Shown here: positions 47,146 to 55,812 of the stretch, one piece after another
How positions within the stretch are numbered: the stretch's first letter is position 1
Layout: every line of letters starts with the position of its first letter
NCBI RefSeq assembly: GCF_019311235.1
Contig: NZ_JAHWDF010000017.1
Location: 1 to 64,000 of the forward strand
Direction: 5' to 3'
Length of the DNA: 64,000 nucleotides
Source of the DNA: Mesonia aestuariivivens
Lineage (GTDB): Bacteria > Bacteroidota > Bacteroidia > Flavobacteriales > Flavobacteriaceae
Position numbers and translations under genes: made by a program
Notes under the pieces: generated by a model
Seen by the model: the letters and a program-made list of their open reading frames with translations, nothing else
Database searches by the model: none
What the model was told of the DNA's origin: nothing

Positions 47146-47796
47146 TTAGTAACGCTTACGTCCTCTAGTTTTACCTTTTTTTGAATTTTTATAATTGTTA
47201 TTAGAACTGGTTGTGGTTCTTTTCTTACCTTTTAATAAATCTGATGCGTTAGCAAGATCTTCATCTTTCTGATTTAAATTAATTTGCCCATCACTTAATT
47301 CAAATAAATGATTAAAAATCACCTTATCTTCTACCGTATCCCTGTTCCAATTTAAATAGCACTTTTTCATATGATTAGCAATCGTAAGCACTAAACCTTC
47401 TTTTAAAGGACCACTTTCCATCTTCATTGCCTCGTCAATCATGCGCTTAATATTATTTCCGTAAAATCTATATTTAGGGAAATTTTGAGGATAACCTAAT
47501 GGATCTGGAGATTCTTGTAATTTTTCTCGAGAAAGCTTAGGAAACGGACAATCTACATCTAGTTTAAAATCACTAATAATAAATAACTGATCCCATAATT
47601 TATGCTGAAAATCGGATACATCTCTTAAATGCGGATTTAAATTCCCCATGACAGCGATAATAGAATTTGCTACTTCATTTCTCTTTTTATCATCTTCTAT
47701 GCTAACGGCATGTTCTACCATTTTTTGAATATGTCTGCCATATTCAGGTATAATTAATTTTGTTCTTTCTGAATTATATTCTAAGTCGTATATCAA
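47146..47796 (-). CDS. DUF4290 domain-containing protein
   Basis: A 216-residue protein. The N-terminus LEYNSERTKLIIPEYGRHIQKMVEHAV and the following helical repeats fit DUF4290, found in Bacteroidota next to murA. The last 25 residues are Lys/Arg/Asn/Ser-rich (ending KKGKTRGRKRY) and look like a flexible nucleic-acid-binding tail. The function is unknown. It is cotranscribed with murA. Confidence 0.9.
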   Translation of the reverse strand: MIYDLEYNSERTKLIIPEYGRHIQKMVEHAVSIEDDKKRNEVANSIIAVMGNLNPHLRDVSDFQHKLWDQLFIISDFKLDVDCPFPKLSREKLQESPDPLGYPQNFPKYRFYGNNIKRMIDEAMKMESGPLKEGLVLTIANHMKKCYLNWNRDTVEDKVIFNHLFELSDGQINLNQKDEDLANASDLLKGKKRTTTSSNNNYKNSKKGKTRGRKRY

Positions 47797-47904
47797 AACT
47801 GAAGTTTTCTAATATTAAAGTATTGGTTATTGTAGTACTTATAACCTTTTCGTGCAAAATAATAAATAATACCGAAGATTGTTCAAAAAATACAATAAAA
47901 ATTA

Positions 47905-48198
47905 TTAGAGTGAAATAACACCTTCTACCTTGGCTCCCACTTCTTTATATTTTTCAATCACTTGATCAGGATTTTTCATCTTTACATTTATAGAAACACT
48001 GGTATAAGTACCTTTTGAAGATTGTTTGGTGGTGATTACTGCTCCCATATTATCAAATATAGTTTCTACTAATTCAATCTTTTCATTGGCAGAAGGAACA
48101 ATAAATTTATAAAGATATTCACTAGGCCAAGAAGTGGTTTCTTCTAATTGTTTATGTAATTTTTTGTAAAACTCTTCTGGATTTTCATTTGCATTCAT
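47905..48198 (-). CDS. DUF493 domain-containing protein (YbeD-like)
   Basis: A 97-residue small alpha/beta protein of the DUF493/YbeD family: FKLHKQLEETTSWPSEYLYKFIVPS-type start and the middle KGTYTSVSINVKMKNPDQVIEKYKEVG. Family members have an ACT-like ferredoxin fold, with a suggested regulatory role. It lies 108 bp upstream of the DUF4290 gene on the same strand. Confidence 0.87.
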   Translation of the reverse strand: MNANENPEEFYKKLHKQLEETTSWPSEYLYKFIVPSANEKIELVETIFDNMGAVITTKQSSKGTYTSVSINVKMKNPDQVIEKYKEVGAKVEGVISL

Positions 48199-48279
48199 AA
48201 AAAATCTATTTCTTTTTTTTCTACAAAGATACTGTAATTAAGCTATTTTTTTAAATTGCCTTTAATTAAATAGAAATTC

Positions 48280-48819
48280 ATGCATAATCATTCAAAAATT
48301 GTAATTCTTGGCGGCCCAGGAACGGGAAAATCTTCTGTTATCACCGAATTAAAAAATAGAGGTTATCCTTGTTTTGATGAAGTATCAAGAGAAATCATTC
48401 AAAAAGCTCAAAAAGAAGGTATAGATCAGCTATTTTTGACAGAACCGCTTTTGTTTAGTGAAAAACTATTAGAAGGTAGAATTAATCAATTTAAGCAAGC
48501 ACAAAAAATAGAAAAAGCTGTTTTTATAGATAGAGGTATACCAGACGTAACCGCTTATATGGATTTTAAAAAAGAAAAATACCCCCTAAAATTCAGTAAA
48601 GCAAACATAGATTACACTTACGACCAAGCTTTTTTATTACCAGTTTGGCCAGAAATTTATAAGTCTGATACAGAACGCTATGAAAATTTAGAGGAAGCTT
48701 TTTTAATTGAAAAAGAGCTTATTAAAACCTATAAAAATTTAGGTTATCATTTAATTGAAGTTCCTAAAACTAATGTAAAAGAAAGAACTAACTTTATTTT
48801 AGAAAACTTAAAGTCATAA
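48280..48819 (+). CDS. P-loop ATP-binding protein (AAA_28-like)
   Basis: A 179-residue small NTPase or kinase-like protein. Walker A GGPGTGKSS is at 11-19, then the acidic GYPCFDEVSREII segment and FIDRGIPDVTAYM, which resemble nucleoside-kinase-type lids. The substrate cannot be named. Its TAA stop overlaps the apparent ATA start of recQ (tcATAAac). Confidence 0.8.
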   Translation: MHNHSKIVILGGPGTGKSSVITELKNRGYPCFDEVSREIIQKAQKEGIDQLFLTEPLLFSEKLLEGRINQFKQAQKIEKAVFIDRGIPDVTAYMDFKKEKYPLKFSKANIDYTYDQAFLLPVWPEIYKSDTERYENLEEAFLIEKELIKTYKNLGYHLIEVPKTNVKERTNFILENLKS

Positions 48820-50711
48820 ACAAAAAAGAAGACATATTATACCAATACTGGGGCTATTCTAAATTTAGACCAAGTCAAGAAGAAGTAATCAATCATATTT
48901 TAAATAATAAAGATGTGATTGCTTTAATGCCAACTGGTGGCGGAAAGTCATTATGCTTTCAAGTTCCTGCTTTATTAAAAAAAGGAATTTGTATTGTTAT
49001 TTCTCCTTTACTTGCCTTAATGCAAGATCAAGTAAATAACCTTATGCAACGAGGCATACCTGCTTTAATGTTGCAAGGCGGCATTTCTTATGACGAATTA
49101 GACAAAACACTAGATAACTGCATTTACGGAAAATACAAATTTCTTTACCTCTCACCAGAACGTTTAAGCCAAGAGCTTGTGCAAGAAAGAATTAAACTCA
49201 TGAATGTAAGCTATTTAGTCGTAGATGAAGCACATTGTATTTCTGAGTGGGGGCATGATTTTAGACCTGCCTACCAAAATATTGTAGATTTTAAAAATCT
49301 TCATCCGCAAATAAAGACCATAGCACTTACCGCTACTGCAACCCAAAAAGTAGTTAGTGATATGGTAAATTATTTAGAAATACCCGAAGCTAAGATTGTA
49401 AAACAAAGTTTTAAACGCCACAACTTAAGCTTAATTTCTGAAAAATTTGAAGATAAAAACCATAAGCTTTTTCAATTTCTTTCTAACAATCCAGGTTCGT
49501 CAATTATTTATGTAAGAAATAGAAATGCTACAGAAGAAATTTCTGAATTTTTATCAACTAGAAACATTGCTGCTTCTCCATTTCATGGCGGTTTGCAAAC
49601 CGCTACTAAAAATAAACTTTTAAAAAATTGGCTAGATGAAAAGGTTAGCGTAATGGTAGCCACAAGTGCTTTTGGAATGGGAATCGATAAAGCAAATGTA
49701 AGAAATGTAATTCACTACCATTTACCCGAAAGTTTAGAAAGTTTTTTTCAAGAAATTGGGCGTGGCGGCAGAGACGGAAAACCTGCCAAGGCTTACCTTA
49801 TCTATAATGATGCAGATATACTAAGGCTAAAAACTCAATTTTTAAGCATTATACCAAAAGTTGAAGATGTTAAACTAATTTACAAAAAATTAAATGCTTT
49901 TTTTTCTATAGCTTATGGTGAAGGAAAAGAAGAATTATATAATTTCAACTTTTTAAATTTTTGTAAAACCTATCAACTTTCTTCAGGAAAAACCTACCAA
50001 GTACTTCAACTTTTAGACAGGACAAGTATTTTTAGCTTAAAAAAAGAATACAAACAAAAAATAGAAATTGTTTTTAAGGTTTCAGCAAAGCAAGTAGATC
50101 AGCTCACGCAATTACAACCAAAATTTCATCATTTTGTACAAATTTTAACCCGAAATTATTCTGGAATATTTGAGCAGTTTATCTCGTTAGATTTTAAAGA
50201 ACTTCAATACAAAACTGGATTCAATCCTCAGGAGATTAAAACTGTTTTAAATGAACTAGACCACCTAGAGGTTATAAATCTTAGAATTATAGATCAAGAC
50301 ACCTCTATATTCTTTCTTCAACCAAGAGAAGATCAAATAACCATTAGTCCGCTAATTCCATACATTAAGCAGCAATACACCAACAAAGAGACTAAAATAA
50401 ATGCTGTTTTAGCTTATTTAGAGAATAATAAAGATTGTAAAATGGTACAATTACTTACTTATTTTGGTGAAATAGACGTTAAGCCCTGCGGTCAATGTAG
50501 TGTATGCTTGCAAAAGAATAAAAATAACAACATTAATAAACGCCAAATTGCTTTAGAAATACTTAAATATTTAACCAACCATGCCATGTCTTCCAGAGAA
50601 ATTGTTCAAGTAGTTAAATATGATGAAGAAATAGTAATAAGTATACTTCAGCAGCTCTTAGAATTTAATAAAATTACCTTAACCCCCGATAAAAAATATA
50701 AGCTCAAATGA
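48816..50711 (+). CDS. recQ: RecQ-family ATP-dependent DNA helicase
   Basis: A superfamily 2 DNA helicase, about 631 residues. The first ordinary start codon is a GTG at 48915, but that would cut off motif 0. The same frame upstream encodes EDILYQYWGYSKFRPSQEEV, which is the family N-terminus with the Q motif, so the start is placed at the ATA at 48816, overlapping the upstream stop. Walker A (MPTGGGKS), DEAH (VVDEAHCISEWGHDFRP), motif VI (QEIGRGGRDG) and the four-Cys zinc region (CKMVQLLTYF...CGQCSVC) are present. No HRDC domain is seen. It overlaps fmt by 4 bp. Confidence 0.88.
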   Translation: MNKKEDILYQYWGYSKFRPSQEEVINHILNNKDVIALMPTGGGKSLCFQVPALLKKGICIVISPLLALMQDQVNNLMQRGIPALMLQGGISYDELDKTLDNCIYGKYKFLYLSPERLSQELVQERIKLMNVSYLVVDEAHCISEWGHDFRPAYQNIVDFKNLHPQIKTIALTATATQKVVSDMVNYLEIPEAKIVKQSFKRHNLSLISEKFEDKNHKLFQFLSNNPGSSIIYVRNRNATEEISEFLSTRNIAASPFHGGLQTATKNKLLKNWLDEKVSVMVATSAFGMGIDKANVRNVIHYHLPESLESFFQEIGRGGRDGKPAKAYLIYNDADILRLKTQFLSIIPKVEDVKLIYKKLNAFFSIAYGEGKEELYNFNFLNFCKTYQLSSGKTYQVLQLLDRTSIFSLKKEYKQKIEIVFKVSAKQVDQLTQLQPKFHHFVQILTRNYSGIFEQFISLDFKELQYKTGFNPQEIKTVLNELDHLEVINLRIIDQDTSIFFLQPREDQITISPLIPYIKQQYTNKETKINAVLAYLENNKDCKMVQLLTYFGEIDVKPCGQCSVCLQKNKNNNINKRQIALEILKYLTNHAMSSREIVQVVKYDEEIVISILQQLLEFNKITLTPDKKYKLK

Positions 50712-51655
50712 AAAATTTAAGAATTCTATTTATGGGTACTCCAGATTTTGCAGTTACCATATTAGACAAGATTATAGCCGAAAAATATAATGTGGTAGGT
50801 GCGGTTACCGCGGTAGATAAACCTGCTGGAAGAGGTCAAAAATTAAGATTTTCTGCTGTAAAAGAAGCTGCACTTCAACATGATTTAGAAGTGTTACAGC
50901 CCACTAATTTAAAATCAGAATCTTTCCAAGAAGACCTCAATAGACTTAATCCTAATTTAATTATTGTAGTTGCTTTTAGAATGTTACCTAAAAAAGTTTG
51001 GAATTTCCCTGCTTTAGGTACTTTTAATTTGCACGCCTCTCTTCTACCGCAATATAGAGGAGCAGCTCCTATTAATTGGGCAATTATTAACGGAGAAGAA
51101 AAAACAGGAGTAACAACTTTTTTTATCGATGAAAAAATTGATACTGGAGAAATTATTGCAAAAAAAGAAATAGCCATAGATTCTGCCGAAAATGCAGGCG
51201 TATTGCATGATAAATTAATGCATTTAGGTGCAGATCTAGTAACAGAAACCTTGAAGCTCATTCAAGAAGAAAACGTTAAAACACAAAAGCAAAATAATTT
51301 TTCTCCTTTAAAAACCGCTTACAAACTTAATAATGAAAATACCAAGATAGATTGGCAACAACCAGCAATTAAAATTTATAATCACATTAGAGGCTTAAGT
51401 CCTTACCCAGTTGCATGGACATATTTAGATAACGGTAATAAAGAATTACGCTGTAAAGTTTATTCTGCTAGTTATGTTATAGAAAATCATCAAACTAACA
51501 TAGGAACGGTAACTAAAGAAGATAAAAAATTGAAAGTAGCCACTCAAGATGGTTATATTTTCATAGAAGAAATTCAATTACCTGGAAAACGTAAACTACC
51601 TACAAAAGATCTATTAAATGGTTTTTCTTTAGAAGAGAATTCAAAAATGGTGTAA
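50708..51655 (+). CDS. fmt: Methionyl-tRNA formyltransferase
   Basis: A 315-residue enzyme that formylates initiator Met-tRNA. The N-terminal catalytic domain shows RILFMGTPDFAVTILD and the catalytic motif FNLHASLLPQYRGAAPINWAI, with Asn, His and the later Asp of FIDEKIDTGEII. The C-terminal domain contributes tRNA binding (IRGLSPYPVAWTYL). ATGA overlap with recQ. A 10-bp AT-rich hairpin follows at 51687-51710, without a T run. Confidence 0.96.
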   Translation: MKNLRILFMGTPDFAVTILDKIIAEKYNVVGAVTAVDKPAGRGQKLRFSAVKEAALQHDLEVLQPTNLKSESFQEDLNRLNPNLIIVVAFRMLPKKVWNFPALGTFNLHASLLPQYRGAAPINWAIINGEEKTGVTTFFIDEKIDTGEIIAKKEIAIDSAENAGVLHDKLMHLGADLVTETLKLIQEENVKTQKQNNFSPLKTAYKLNNENTKIDWQQPAIKIYNHIRGLSPYPVAWTYLDNGNKELRCKVYSASYVIENHQTNIGTVTKEDKKLKVATQDGYIFIEEIQLPGKRKLPTKDLLNGFSLEENSKMV

Positions 51656-51759
51656 ACCCTTACAAATACTGAACTGAAGAAATTTTTAATAAATCAAGTG
51701 TGATTTATTAACAATACCACTAAGTTATTAACAATATCGCCCATTTGACCTGCTATTGC

Positions 51760-51789
51760 TTGCATAGGTGAGAATTCCGTATAAATTTG
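51760..51789 (+). promoter_or_regulatory. Promoter of the HU gene
   Basis: TTG at 51760-51762, a 19-bp spacer, then TAAATTTG at 51782-51789. This matches the Bacteroidota -33/-7 consensus (TTG, TAnnTTTG). It lies 50 bp before the HU start. Confidence 0.75.
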
Positions 51790-51839
51790 TAGACGAAATC
51801 AATACATGTTTAACCAACAATTAGTTTAAATCAAAAATT

Positions 51840-52112
51840 ATGAACAAAACGAATTTAATTGATGCAATGGCAGAAGATGCCGGGATTTCTAAAGCTGCTG
51901 CTAAAAAAGCATTAGAATCTTTCTTAGAGAATATTGAAGGATCTCTTAAAAAAGGAGATAGAGTTTCTCTAGTAGGATTTGGATCTTGGGCTGTTTCTAA
52001 AAGAGCTGCTCGCGAAGGTAGAAATCCACAAACTGGAAAAACAATCAAAATCGCTGCTAAAAACGTTGTTAAGTTTAAAGCAGGATCTGATTTACAGAAA
52101 TCGGTTAATTAA
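51840..52112 (+). CDS. hup: HU-family DNA-binding protein
   Basis: A 90-residue nucleoid protein: N-terminal helices ([25 protein letters not shown]) and the DNA-embracing beta arms with the signature [27 protein letters not shown]. It compacts and bends DNA as a dimer. It has its own promoter and terminator. Confidence 0.95.
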   Translation: MNKTNLIDAMAEDAGISKAAAKKALESFLENIEGSLKKGDRVSLVGFGSWAVSKRAAREGRNPQTGKTIKIAAKNVVKFKAGSDLQKSVN

Positions 52113-52135
52113 TTAACTGTATTCCATAAGTTTAT

Positions 52136-52165
52136 AAAAACCTTTCTTTTCGAGAGGTTTTTTTT
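52136..52165 (+). terminator. Intrinsic terminator after the HU gene
   Basis: Stem aaaacctttc/gagaggtttt (one G-U), a 5-nt loop, then a T run, 24 bp after the stop codon. Confidence 0.85.
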
Positions 52166-52236
52166 ATGCTTTTTTATAAATATTAATTGCATTTATAGAT
52201 TTTTTAATTTAGATTTATTTCCAAAGACTAAAATAT

Positions 52237-52797
52237 TTGACATCATTAGTACCACATAAAGGAAAATTACTAGTTGCAGAACCTTCTATTATAGGTGATG
52301 TTTCATTCAATAGATCTGTCGTTCTGTTAGCCGACCATAATACTGAAGGATCGGTGGGTTTTATTCTGAATAAACTCTTAGATTTTGATTTATCTGAACT
52401 TATTCCAGGCATTAATAAAAACTTTAAAGTTTTTAATGGTGGTCCTGTAGAACAAGACAATCTCTATTTTATACATAAAGTACCAGAACTTATCCCTGGA
52501 AGTATAGAAATAGCAGGAGGTATTTTTTGGGGAGGCAATTTTGAAGTAGTAAAAAGTCTCATTCAGAATAATTTAATTTTCGAAGAAGACATTAAGTTTT
52601 TCTTAGGCTATAGCGGTTGGGATTCTAATCAGTTAGATATAGAATTAAGCGCTAACGCTTGGGTTGTGATAGATAATAAAGACAATAAAGGTATCTTACA
52701 ACAAGATTCTGCAAATTTCTGGAAAGAAAAGATGAAAGAGCTTGGTGGTGAATACTTAATTTGGTCAAATGCCCCAGAAAACCCTAGTTACAATTAA
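52237..52797 (+). CDS. YqgE/AlgH family protein
   Basis: A 186-residue protein of the YqgE/AlgH family (unknown biochemical role). LLVAEPSIIGDVSFNRSVVLLADHNTEGSVGFILNK at the start and the later FNGGPVEQDNLYF match the family. The start codon is TTG at 52237; no ATG lies nearby and homologues begin at this point. Its stop overlaps the end of the convergent aminotransferase gene by 4 bp. Confidence 0.92.
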   Translation: MTSLVPHKGKLLVAEPSIIGDVSFNRSVVLLADHNTEGSVGFILNKLLDFDLSELIPGINKNFKVFNGGPVEQDNLYFIHKVPELIPGSIEIAGGIFWGGNFEVVKSLIQNNLIFEEDIKFFLGYSGWDSNQLDIELSANAWVVIDNKDNKGILQQDSANFWKEKMKELGGEYLIWSNAPENPSYN

Positions 52798-53639
52798 CCC
52801 AACCTAGCAGTAGTATTTAATTTTGCTAAGAGTTGCTTTGCCACTTTCGCACTAAAATTTTTCTTTCTGTATTTTGTAATTGGTTGAATACCCATCACCA
52901 CATTTGTGATAAATAATTCATCTGCTTTTTGCAATTCAAATGCAGAAACAGATGCTTCTTCTAAAGTAAAATCATCTGTTTTTTTAATGATCTCGATAAG
53001 TTTTTTTCTTGTAATTCCATTTAAACAACCATCTGTTAAAGGCGCGGTTTTAATGTTGTTTCCCTTCACTACAAATAAGTTTCCGTTTAAAGCTTCTACA
53101 ATATTTTTTTTCTCGTTGACTAACAAACAGTTTTGATAAGCATTTTCTTCTGCATAGATACTTGCCAGTACATTAATTATTTTATTGGTAGACTTTAACG
53201 TAGAAAGCAAACCACTGGTTAAGTAATGGTCTTTAAATAGCTCTATCTCATAATCTTTTTCATCTAAAATGTAAAAAGAATTAGCTAACTCATAGGTTCT
53301 TATGGTATAATTTACTTCTCTAGTACTGGGTTGATAAAGCCCTCCTGGTTTTCGGTAAACATTAATTTTAACCCTAGCAGGTTGTTGCGTTAATTTATTT
53401 GCTTCAAGAAGTTCTAAGATTTCTGCTTCTAAAAATTCTGGGGAAAACTGCATTGGGATTTCCATACGTAAAATACGCATAGAAGCCATTAATCTAAAGT
53501 AATGATCTTCCCAAAACATAATTTTACCATTAATCACTCTTATGGTTTCAAACAAACCATCAGCGTAATTAAAAGATCTATTCTCTATGTTTAAATTTAC
53601 ATGTTGATCTTGTACTATTTCACCTTCAAAATTAATCAT
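52794..53639 (-). CDS. Class IV aminotransferase (PabC/IlvE-like)
   Basis: A 281-residue fold-type IV PLP enzyme. The likely PLP lysine is Lys149 in LSTLKSTNK, with RSFNYADGLFETIRVINGKIMFWEDH at the N-terminus and the cofactor-binding NGITRKKLIEI and FITNVVMGIQPI segments. The family covers branched-chain aminotransferase, D-amino-acid aminotransferase and aminodeoxychorismate lyase; the size and YADGLFETIRV start favour the last, but this is not decisive. It is preceded by a terminator that separates it from the START-domain gene. Confidence 0.85.
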   Translation of the reverse strand: MINFEGEIVQDQHVNLNIENRSFNYADGLFETIRVINGKIMFWEDHYFRLMASMRILRMEIPMQFSPEFLEAEILELLEANKLTQQPARVKINVYRKPGGLYQPSTREVNYTIRTYELANSFYILDEKDYEIELFKDHYLTSGLLSTLKSTNKIINVLASIYAEENAYQNCLLVNEKKNIVEALNGNLFVVKGNNIKTAPLTDGCLNGITRKKLIEIIKKTDDFTLEEASVSAFELQKADELFITNVVMGIQPITKYRKKNFSAKVAKQLLAKLNTTARLG

Positions 53640-53640
53640 A

Positions 53641-53671
53641 AAAAAGCCCCGTATTTAAGTAAAAACGGGGC
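53641..53671 (-). terminator. Intrinsic terminator after the START-domain gene
   Basis: Stem gccccgt/acggggc with a 12-nt loop and a T run on the minus strand. It lies 26 bp after the START-domain stop and immediately before the aminotransferase start. Confidence 0.8.
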
Positions 53672-53696
53672 AAATATACTAAATTAAAAAAATCTT

Positions 53697-54092
53697 TTAT
53701 ACAGAACCAAGCACATGTTTTAAATCTGAAACCATATTTTCCCAAAGCATTTTCCCTTCATTAACTTCATCATCATCTTCTGCATGATCGGTAATCATTA
53801 AAGAAACATCTTTAGTAATCTCATCTACCTGAATTCTCATCTCAAAAAAATAAGGATTTCCCTCTTCTTCATCCTCTAACCAACGTAATTTAATGCGCTC
53901 TCCACTTTTTTTACTTAGAAGCTTTGCTTTTTCTTCGCTACCTTCCCAAATAAACGTAAAAATCTCACCTCTAGAATTTACATTATCGGCATACCATTCG
54001 CTTAAACCTGAAGGAGTTGAAATATATTGATATAATAATGACGGAGATGCCTGAATAGGAAACTCCATTTCGTATTTTATTTTAGTACTCAT
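53697..54092 (-). CDS. START-like/AHSA1 domain protein
   Basis: A 131-residue protein from the Met at 54092 (MSTKIKYEMEFPIQASPSLLYQYIS), the usual start of Bacteroidota START-like proteins. The longer frame to 54188 adds 32 AT-rich residues unlike the family. The helix-grip fold is suggested by SGLSEWYADNV, the strand pattern and an acidic stretch DHAEDDDEVNEG. It may bind a hydrophobic ligand; no activity is assigned. It is divergent from tRNA-Met. Confidence 0.87.
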   Translation of the reverse strand: MSTKIKYEMEFPIQASPSLLYQYISTPSGLSEWYADNVNSRGEIFTFIWEGSEEKAKLLSKKSGERIKLRWLEDEEEGNPYFFEMRIQVDEITKDVSLMITDHAEDDDEVNEGKMLWENMVSDLKHVLGSV

Positions 54093-54220
54093 ACGTATTT
54101 TATTTGTTGAAAGGCAATATATATATTCTTTAGAAACATTGAAAGGAAAATTAATTATTTTATTTTTTTTAAAACTTATTTGCAACATAATAAAATAATT
54201 TTATATTTGCACCCGCAAAC

Positions 54221-54294
54221 GGCGAGGTAGCTCAGTTGGTTAGAGCGTCGGATTCATAACCCGGAGGTCCCGAGTTCAAATCTCGGTCTCGCTA
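54221..54294 (+). tRNA. tRNA-Met (anticodon CAT)
   Basis: Folds as a cloverleaf: acceptor GGCGAGG with TCTCGCT (G-U at both ends), D-arm AGCTCAGTTGGTTAGAGC, anticodon loop TTCATAA (CAT) and T-loop TTCAAAT. The discriminator is A, and CCA is not encoded. The initiator marks (GGG/CCC anticodon stem, unpaired first base) are incomplete, so elongator is more likely. It is the attachment locus for the integrase remnant downstream. Confidence 0.93.
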
Positions 54295-54304
54295 CAGTAT
54301 TTTT

Positions 54305-54332
54305 CAAAACCCTTGTAATTTCAAGGGTTTTG
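54305..54332 (+). terminator. Intrinsic terminator of tRNA-Met
   Basis: An 11-bp perfect stem (caaaacccttg with caagggttttg), a 6-nt loop, then acgttttt, beginning 11 bp after the tRNA. Confidence 0.85.
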
Positions 54333-54412
54333 ACGTTTTTAAGCGTAATTGCCGGTTCATATTTGGTTCAATCTATATTTTTAGCTGCTTTTTAAAAGAC
54401 TGCTAAAAAAAA

Positions 54413-55180
54413 ATGGATACTTCTCAAAAAACCACTTCAAAAAAAATTCTATTTGTTGATTACATTCCTGCAGATCTAAAAGAAACGTCTGGAGAGAACT
54501 GGCGCGTTGTATTTTCTGTAAAAATTCCAGATAAAGAAGATTTAAAAAGATTTAAACGTAGGGTTCCGAAACATTCAAACAAAACGTTGCGAAAAAAAAT
54601 TGCCACGAGAATGTGTAACGAAATAAATAAAAAGCTTGAAAAAGGTTGGTCGCCATTTTATGAAGGTATTGCCGATCACGAATTTAAAAAACTTGTTAAA
54701 GTTTTAGATTTCTATATAGATCAAGCGGAACGCAAAGCAAATGACGGTTTAATAAGATTAGATAGTTACCGTGCGTACAATTCCTTTTCTAATAATATTA
54801 AGCAATACTTAACTGAAAAAAATATTGGCGAAATGTTCGTAGCAGAATTTGACAAAAAATTTGTTCTTGAATTTTTAGATTACATCTATTATGAAAGAAA
54901 ACGATCTGCAAGAACTCACAATAATTACCTTTCATTTCTTAACCAGTTGGCAATTTTTATGACCGACAGAAAATTTATTCCATCTAATCCAGTTAACGGA
55001 ATTTCTAAAAAAATGGTTACTAAGAAAAAAAGGGAATTAATACCGGGTAATGTGCGAAATGAAATTTTTAAATATCAAGCTCTTACAAACAAACACTATT
55101 TATGTTTAATGCTTACGGTATATTTTTGTTTTATTAGAAGGACGGAAATCACTAAATTAAAAAAAACACATTGGGTGTAA
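54413..55180 (+). pseudogene. Truncated tyrosine-type site-specific integrase
   Basis: A 255-residue N-terminal part of a tyrosine recombinase, of the type that integrates mobile elements at tRNA genes. An N-terminal arm-binding-like region is followed by the SAM-like core-binding domain (about 115-215: DSYRAYNSFSNNIKQYL, RTHNNYLSFLNQLAIFM). The catalytic domain begins after residue 215 but stops just beyond the first catalytic Arg (Arg243 in FIRRTEITKLKK); the HxxR and Tyr boxes are absent. The last four residues (THWV) are probably junk after a deletion junction near 55165. It cannot recombine DNA as it stands. Confidence 0.85.
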
Positions 55181-55207
55181 TTTAAAAATCGAGCTGAATT
55201 TAGTTTT

Positions 55208-55230
55208 TTTACCAATTTTTGGTAAATTTG
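55208..55230 (+). promoter_or_regulatory. Operator palindrome overlapping the parDE promoter
   Basis: A perfect inverted repeat TTTACCAA-TTT-TTGGTAAA (55208-55226) whose right arm runs into TAAATTTG (55223-55230), a consensus -7 element, 17 bp before parD. This is a likely site for autorepression by ParD. Confidence 0.65.
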
Positions 55231-55246
55231 ATTAAAATTAAAAATA

Positions 55247-55495
55247 ATGAAGAATACATCCATATCACTCGGAGATTATTTTGACCAGTTTGTACAAACT
55301 CAAGTTTCTGCTGGTAGATACAAGAACGTTAGTGAAGTTATCAGAGCTGGACTCAGAATGTTGGAAAATGAAGAAAGTAAAGTAATTGCGTTGCGAAATG
55401 CAATACAAGAAGGGTTGAACAGTCCATTGGTTGAAGATTTTGACTTTGATGAAAATCTGAAAAGATTAAAAGCAGAGAAAAGAAAGAATGGCTAA
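55247..55495 (+). CDS. parD: ParD-family antitoxin
   Basis: An 82-residue ribbon-helix-helix antitoxin. The N-terminal strand and helices (TSISLGDYFDQFVQTQVSAGRYKNVSEVIRAGLRML) bind DNA; the C-terminal tail (GLNSPLVEDFDFDENLKRLKAEKRK) wraps the toxin. It overlaps parE by 8 bp, the usual coupling. A palindrome over its promoter suits autoregulation. It lies in the island behind tRNA-Met. Confidence 0.93.
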   Translation: MKNTSISLGDYFDQFVQTQVSAGRYKNVSEVIRAGLRMLENEESKVIALRNAIQEGLNSPLVEDFDFDENLKRLKAEKRKNG

Positions 55496-55787
55496 AGTTA
55501 TACTAAGACAAGAAGCTATTAATGACTTAAATAGTATTTGGTATTATACTTTCGAAAAATGGTCTGAAAAGCAAGCTGATAAATATTATGCAACAGTTAA
55601 AATGGCTTGCAATGGAATTGGAGATAATCCCGATATTGGAAAAGAATATTACGGGATAAACAAAAATTTACTCGGACTAAAATTTGGAAAACATATTATT
55701 TTTTATCAGCAAATGTCAAATGATAGAATTGAAATAATCAGAATCCTACACGAAAGAATGGATTTAAAAAATAGAATAAGCGAATAA
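55488..55787 (+). CDS. parE: ParE/RelE-superfamily toxin
   Basis: A 99-residue toxin of the ParE family (many act on DNA gyrase). The RelE-like fold is indicated by ILRQEAINDLNSIWYYTFEKWSEKQADKYYATV, GKEYYGI, LKFGKHIIFYQ and the C-terminal IIRILHERMDL. It is complete and in frame, unlike the neighbouring integrase and HipA/HxlR remnants, consistent with selection to keep a toxin-antitoxin pair. Confidence 0.92.
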   Translation: MAKVILRQEAINDLNSIWYYTFEKWSEKQADKYYATVKMACNGIGDNPDIGKEYYGINKNLLGLKFGKHIIFYQQMSNDRIEIIRILHERMDLKNRISE

Positions 55788-55812
55788 AAAAGGGTTCAAC
55801 TCTAAATATTAA

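Noticed and set aside
51687-51710. 10-bp hairpin after fmt as a terminator
   Set aside because: The stem is almost pure A/T and no T run follows, so termination is not supported.
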